Assembly (NCBI GenBank): GCA_035565675.1
Contig: DATMSA010000070.1
Coordinates: 1 to 13,060 of the forward strand
DNA length: 13,060 nucleotides
Direction: 5' to 3'
Source: Capillimicrobium sp035565675
GTDB taxonomy: Bacteria > Actinomycetota > Thermoleophilia > Solirubrobacterales > Solirubrobacteraceae
Shown here: in pieces, positions 10,929 to 13,060 of the stretch
Position numbering within the stretch: position 1 is the stretch's first letter
Layout: each line of letters opens with the position of its first letter
The notes under the pieces: generated by a model
Database searches by the model: none
The model's input: the letters and a program-made list of their open reading frames with translations, nothing else
What the model was told of the DNA's origin: nothing
Made by a program: the position numbers and the translations under genes

Positions 10929-12734
10929 ATGAGGCGTCCCTCCGTCCCCATCCTCGCCGCCGCCGTGGCCGCCGTCGCCGCGGCGCTCGTGCCGACCGCG
11001 GGCCACGGCCAGCAGACGGCGACCGAGACGATCGCGACCGTCGCGGGGACCGGCGTCGCGGGGCTCGCCGGCGACGGCGGGCCGGCGACCGCCGCGGGCC
11101 TGGCGCTGCCGTCCGACGTCGCGGCGCTGCCCGACGGCGGCTACCTGATCGCCGACACCGCCGACCACCGCATCCGCCGCGTCGGGCCCGACGGCACGAT
11201 CGTCACGGTCGCGGGCGCCGGGCCGGGCGCCCCGGCCCCGGGCGGGTACGCCGGCGACGGCGTGCCGGCGGTGAGCGAGAGCGTGCGGCTCGACCAGCCG
11301 CGCGGCGTCGCCGTGCGCGCGGGCGGCGGGTTCCTCATCGCCGACACCGGCAACCACGTCATCCGCCACGTCGGGCCCGACGGGACGATCACGACGGTCG
11401 CCGGCGTGCCCGGCACGGCGGGCTCGGGCGGCACGAACGCGCGGACGCTGCTGCTGAACGGGCCGCAGGGCGTCGCCGGGCTGCCCGACGGCGGGTTCCT
11501 GATCGCCGACACCGGCAACCACCGGATCGTCCGCGTCGACGGCTCGGGCGCGGTGGCGGTCGTCGCCGGGACCGGGACCGACGACGGGCCGCTCGGCGAC
11601 GGCGGGCCCGCCACCCGGGCGATCCTGCGCCTGCCGGCGCGCGTCGTCGCGCTGGCCGGCGGCGGGTTCCTGATCGCCGACACCGGCCAGAACCGGGTGC
11701 GTCGCGTCGACACCGACGGCACGATCACGACCGTCGCCGGCAGCAGCTTCACGCCGGGCTTCGCCGGCGACGGCGGGCCGGCGACGAGCGCGCAGCTCAA
11801 CGCGCCCGAGGGGATCGCGGTGCGCACCGGCGGCGCGATCGCGATCGCCGACACCGGCAACCAGCGCATCCGCGAGGTCGCCGCCGACGGCACGATCCGC
11901 ACGATCGCCGGCACCGGCGTGGCGGGCTTCTCCGGCGACGGCGGCGCCCCCACGGCCGCGCAGCTCGCGCTGCCCCGCGCGGTCGCCACCGGCGCGGGCC
12001 TGCTGCTCGTCGCCGACACCGGCAACCAGCGCGTGCGGGCGATCTCGGTCCAGACCCCGCCGGCGCCGGACCCCACCGAGCCGCCGCCGCAGGCCGATCC
12101 GGTCCCGACCACGCCGCCGCCGGGCGTCGCCGCGCCGCGGGCGGGCCGCAGCGCCGTGATCGCGCCCGTGTCGGGCTCCGTGCGCGTGCGCCTGCCCGGC
12201 CGCCGGCGGTTCGTCCGGCTCGAGGACGCGCGCAACGTCGGCGTCGGCGCCGAGCTCGACGCGACGCGCGGCGAGGTGGCCGTGTTCTTCTCGACCAACC
12301 GGCGTGGGCGCGGCGCCAGCGCGGTCGCGTCGCTCGGGCGCTTCCGGCTGCTGCAGCCGAAGGTGCGCTTCCTCGGCGAGCGCCCCGGGCTGCTCGTGCT
12401 CTCCCAGCCGCTGCGCGGGTGCGGCACCGCCGCGTCGCCGCGCGCCCAGGCGGCGGGCGCGACGGCCACGGCGGCGGCGCGAAAGCGGCGCGAGCGGCGG
12501 CTGCGCGTCAAGGCGAAGGGCCGCATCCGCACGAAGGGCAAGTACGGGTCGGCGATCGTCATCGGGACCGAGTGGACGATCAGCGACCGCTGCCGGCCCA
12601 ACGGGCGCGACACGACGACGGTGAAGGTCGCCGAGGGCGTCGTGCAGGTGCGCGACTTCGTGCGCCACCGCTCCGTGCGGGTGCGGCGCGGCCTGAGCTA
12701 CGTGGCGCGCCAGCGGGTCAGCCGCGGCGGCTGA
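10929..12734 (+). CDS. Exported NHL-repeat beta-propeller protein with basic, FecR-like C-terminal module
   Basis: A 601-residue secreted protein of unknown function. It has a classical signal peptide (RRP, hydrophobic AAAVAAVAAALV, cleavage likely after AGHG-Q near 26-28). Six NHL blades (about 34-372) each carry an IADTGNxRI-type core at residues 74, 137, 192, 249, 306 and 361, with GDGGPAT and GTIxTVAG loops, giving a complete six-bladed propeller. A proline-rich linker (about 376-399) leads to a C-terminal module (about 405-597). That module has GSVRVRLPGRRRFVRLEDAR and VGAELDATRGEVAVFF, a basic stretch (518-540), then IGTEWTISDRC and VAEGVVQVRDF, ending in GLSYVARQR; the pattern resembles FecR-type domains. 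Its only two cysteines, C498 and C555, are in this module and could form a disulfide. NHL propellers usually bind ligands or proteins; no catalytic residues are evident. It is divergent from the CHASE2 cyclase. Confidence 0.88.
   Translation: MRRPSVPILAAAVAAVAAALVPTAGHGQQTATETIATVAGTGVAGLAGDGGPATAAGLALPSDVAALPDGGYLIADTADHRIRRVGPDGTIVTVAGAGPGAPAPGGYAGDGVPAVSESVRLDQPRGVAVRAGGGFLIADTGNHVIRHVGPDGTITTVAGVPGTAGSGGTNARTLLLNGPQGVAGLPDGGFLIADTGNHRIVRVDGSGAVAVVAGTGTDDGPLGDGGPATRAILRLPARVVALAGGGFLIADTGQNRVRRVDTDGTITTVAGSSFTPGFAGDGGPATSAQLNAPEGIAVRTGGAIAIADTGNQRIREVAADGTIRTIAGTGVAGFSGDGGAPTAAQLALPRAVATGAGLLLVADTGNQRVRAISVQTPPAPDPTEPPPQADPVPTTPPPGVAAPRAGRSAVIAPVSGSVRVRLPGRRRFVRLEDARNVGVGAELDATRGEVAVFFSTNRRGRGASAVASLGRFRLLQPKVRFLGERPGLLVLSQPLRGCGTAASPRAQAAGATATAAARKRRERRLRVKAKGRIRTKGKYGSAIVIGTEWTISDRCRPNGRDTTTVKVAEGVVQVRDFVRHRSVRVRRGLSYVARQRVSRGG
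11028..12044 (+). repeat. Six in-frame NHL-coding repeats
   Basis: Tandem repeats of 55-63 codons inside the NHL gene. The core codons for (I/V)ADT start at 11148, 11337, 11502, 11673, 11844 and 12009. Four cores share the near-identical DNA ATCGCCGACACCGGCAACC or close variants, so the similarity is visible at the nucleotide level and could allow recombination between blades. This is protein architecture, not an intergenic repeat or CRISPR array. Confidence 0.85.
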
Positions 12735-12738
12735 GCCC

Positions 12739-12750
12739 CGCCGGCCGGCG
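12739..12750. repeat. Perfect 12-bp GC palindrome after the NHL stop codon
   Basis: CGCCGGCCGGCG is exactly self-complementary and starts four bases after the NHL stop. As RNA it could form only about four pairs around a GGCC loop. It may assist the larger hairpin at 12759-12779. Confidence 0.4.
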
Positions 12751-12758
12751 CAGCCGCA

Positions 12759-12779
12759 CGGCGCGGCCGTCCCGCGCCG
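12759..12779. terminator. Candidate bidirectional terminator hairpin
   Basis: CGGCGCGG (12759-12766) and CCGCGCCG (12772-12779) form a perfect 8-bp, almost all-GC stem around the 5-nt loop CCGTC. It lies in the 51-bp gap between the convergent NHL and Crp/Fnr genes, where a terminator serving both is expected. No U-tract follows on either side, as is common for actinobacterial hairpins, so termination efficiency is uncertain. A perfect 14-bp palindrome, CCGCGCCGGCGCGG (12772-12785), overlaps it and ends at the base before the Crp/Fnr stop codon, allowing alternative folds. Confidence 0.6.
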
Positions 12780-12785
12780 GCGCGG

Positions 12786-13060
12786 TCACCCGAACGGGCG
12801 CGCCTTGCGCTCCAGCGCGGGCGGGTCGAGCAGCGTCGTGCGTCCGCGCGACAGCTCGACGGTGCCCGCCGCCTGCTCCTCGCGCAGCACCTTGTTGACG
12901 GTCGCGCGCGAGGTGCCGGCGAGGCTGGCCAGCTCCTCCTGGGTGAGCGGCACGGCCGTGCCGCGCTCGACCGGCCCGTAGGCGGCGACCGCGTCCAGCA
13001 GCCGCCGGCGCACGCGCGTGTCGGCCGGCAGGTAGAGCGCCTCGACGAGCTGCTCGGACA
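12786..13060 (-). CDS. Crp/Fnr-family transcriptional regulator, C-terminal DNA-binding part (N-terminus beyond right edge)
   Basis: The visible 90 codons encode the end of a Crp/Fnr regulator and the frame is open through the right edge, so an internal GTG at 13013 is not the true start. SEQLVEALYLPADTRVRRRL is the linker following the dimerisation helix. The winged helix-turn-helix is LTQEELASLAGTSRATVNKV, with LREEQAAGTVELSRGRTTLL after it, typical of the Crp C-terminal domain; the segment TSRATVNKVLR is the recognition helix. The cyclic-nucleotide-type sensor domain is out of view, so whether it binds cAMP, cGMP or another ligand cannot be read. It is convergent with the NHL gene, and a nucleotide cyclase gene lies about 2 kb away, making a cyclic-nucleotide link worth testing. 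Confidence 0.9.
   Translation of the reverse strand, partial: SEQLVEALYLPADTRVRRRLLDAVAAYGPVERGTAVPLTQEELASLAGTSRATVNKVLREEQAAGTVELSRGRTTLLDPPALERKARPFG

Noticed and set aside
10912..10932. Six-codon leader ORF (MVTIRA) whose stop overlaps the NHL start codon (ATGA)
   Set aside because: It has no ribosome site or promoter evidence of its own, and ATGA overlaps occur often by chance.
11148..12035. Regularly spaced repeats suggestive of a CRISPR array
   Set aside because: The repeats are in frame, 165-189 bp apart, degenerate, and encode NHL blades.
12786..13013. Treating the Crp/Fnr segment as a small complete gene starting at 13013
   Set aside because: The reading frame and the family homology continue upstream through the window edge (SEQLVEALYLPAD), so it is the tail of a longer gene.

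Overview
This window is bacterial chromosome of very high GC, with G/C at nearly every third codon position, GTG starts, almost no intergenic DNA and very few recognisable Shine-Dalgarno sites. The gene content suggests an actinobacterium, most likely the Thermoleophilia/Solirubrobacterales branch: TetR-controlled acyl-CoA dehydrogenases, a SigB/SigF-type sigma factor, a CHASE2 cyclase, and an exported NHL-repeat protein with a basic C-terminal module that I recall from that group. The lineage call is inference from gene style. I see no RNA genes, mobile elements or CRISPR, and no gene-free stretch over 300 bases.

Layout. (1) 1-1358: an acyl-CoA dehydrogenase cut by the left edge reads leftward, divergent from a TetR regulator across a 36-bp gap filled by a near-perfect inverted repeat. 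(2) 1360-3955: a leftward run of sigma factor, then a PAS-GGDEF diguanylate cyclase, then thiM (hydroxyethylthiazole kinase). (3) 4043-9168: a tightly coupled leftward operon of acyl-CoA dehydrogenase, biotin carboxylase/BCCP subunit (mccA) and carboxyltransferase subunit (mccB), divergent from a second TetR gene across a 41-bp gap with a different inverted repeat. This resembles a leucine/isovalerate or branched acyl-CoA degradation module. (4) 9169-10848: a membrane CHASE2 class III nucleotide cyclase, leftward. (5) 10929-12734: an exported six-bladed NHL propeller protein, divergent from the cyclase. (6) 12786-13060: the C-terminal part of a Crp/Fnr-family regulator, cut by the right edge and convergent with the NHL gene across a strong GC hairpin.

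Two themes stand out. First, the same promoter/operator design occurs twice: an acyl-CoA dehydrogenase and a TetR gene face away from each other across a palindrome, with -10-like hexamers placed so close to the start codons that the transcripts would be leaderless. The two palindromes differ, so the two regulators should be orthogonal. Second, several signalling components are clustered: a c-di-GMP synthase with intact active and inhibitory sites, a cyclic-nucleotide cyclase whose base-selecting residues are non-canonical, a Crp/Fnr protein, and an exported NHL protein divergent from the cyclase. A physical or regulatory link between the NHL protein and the CHASE2 sensor is the most novel possibility here, and it is only inference.
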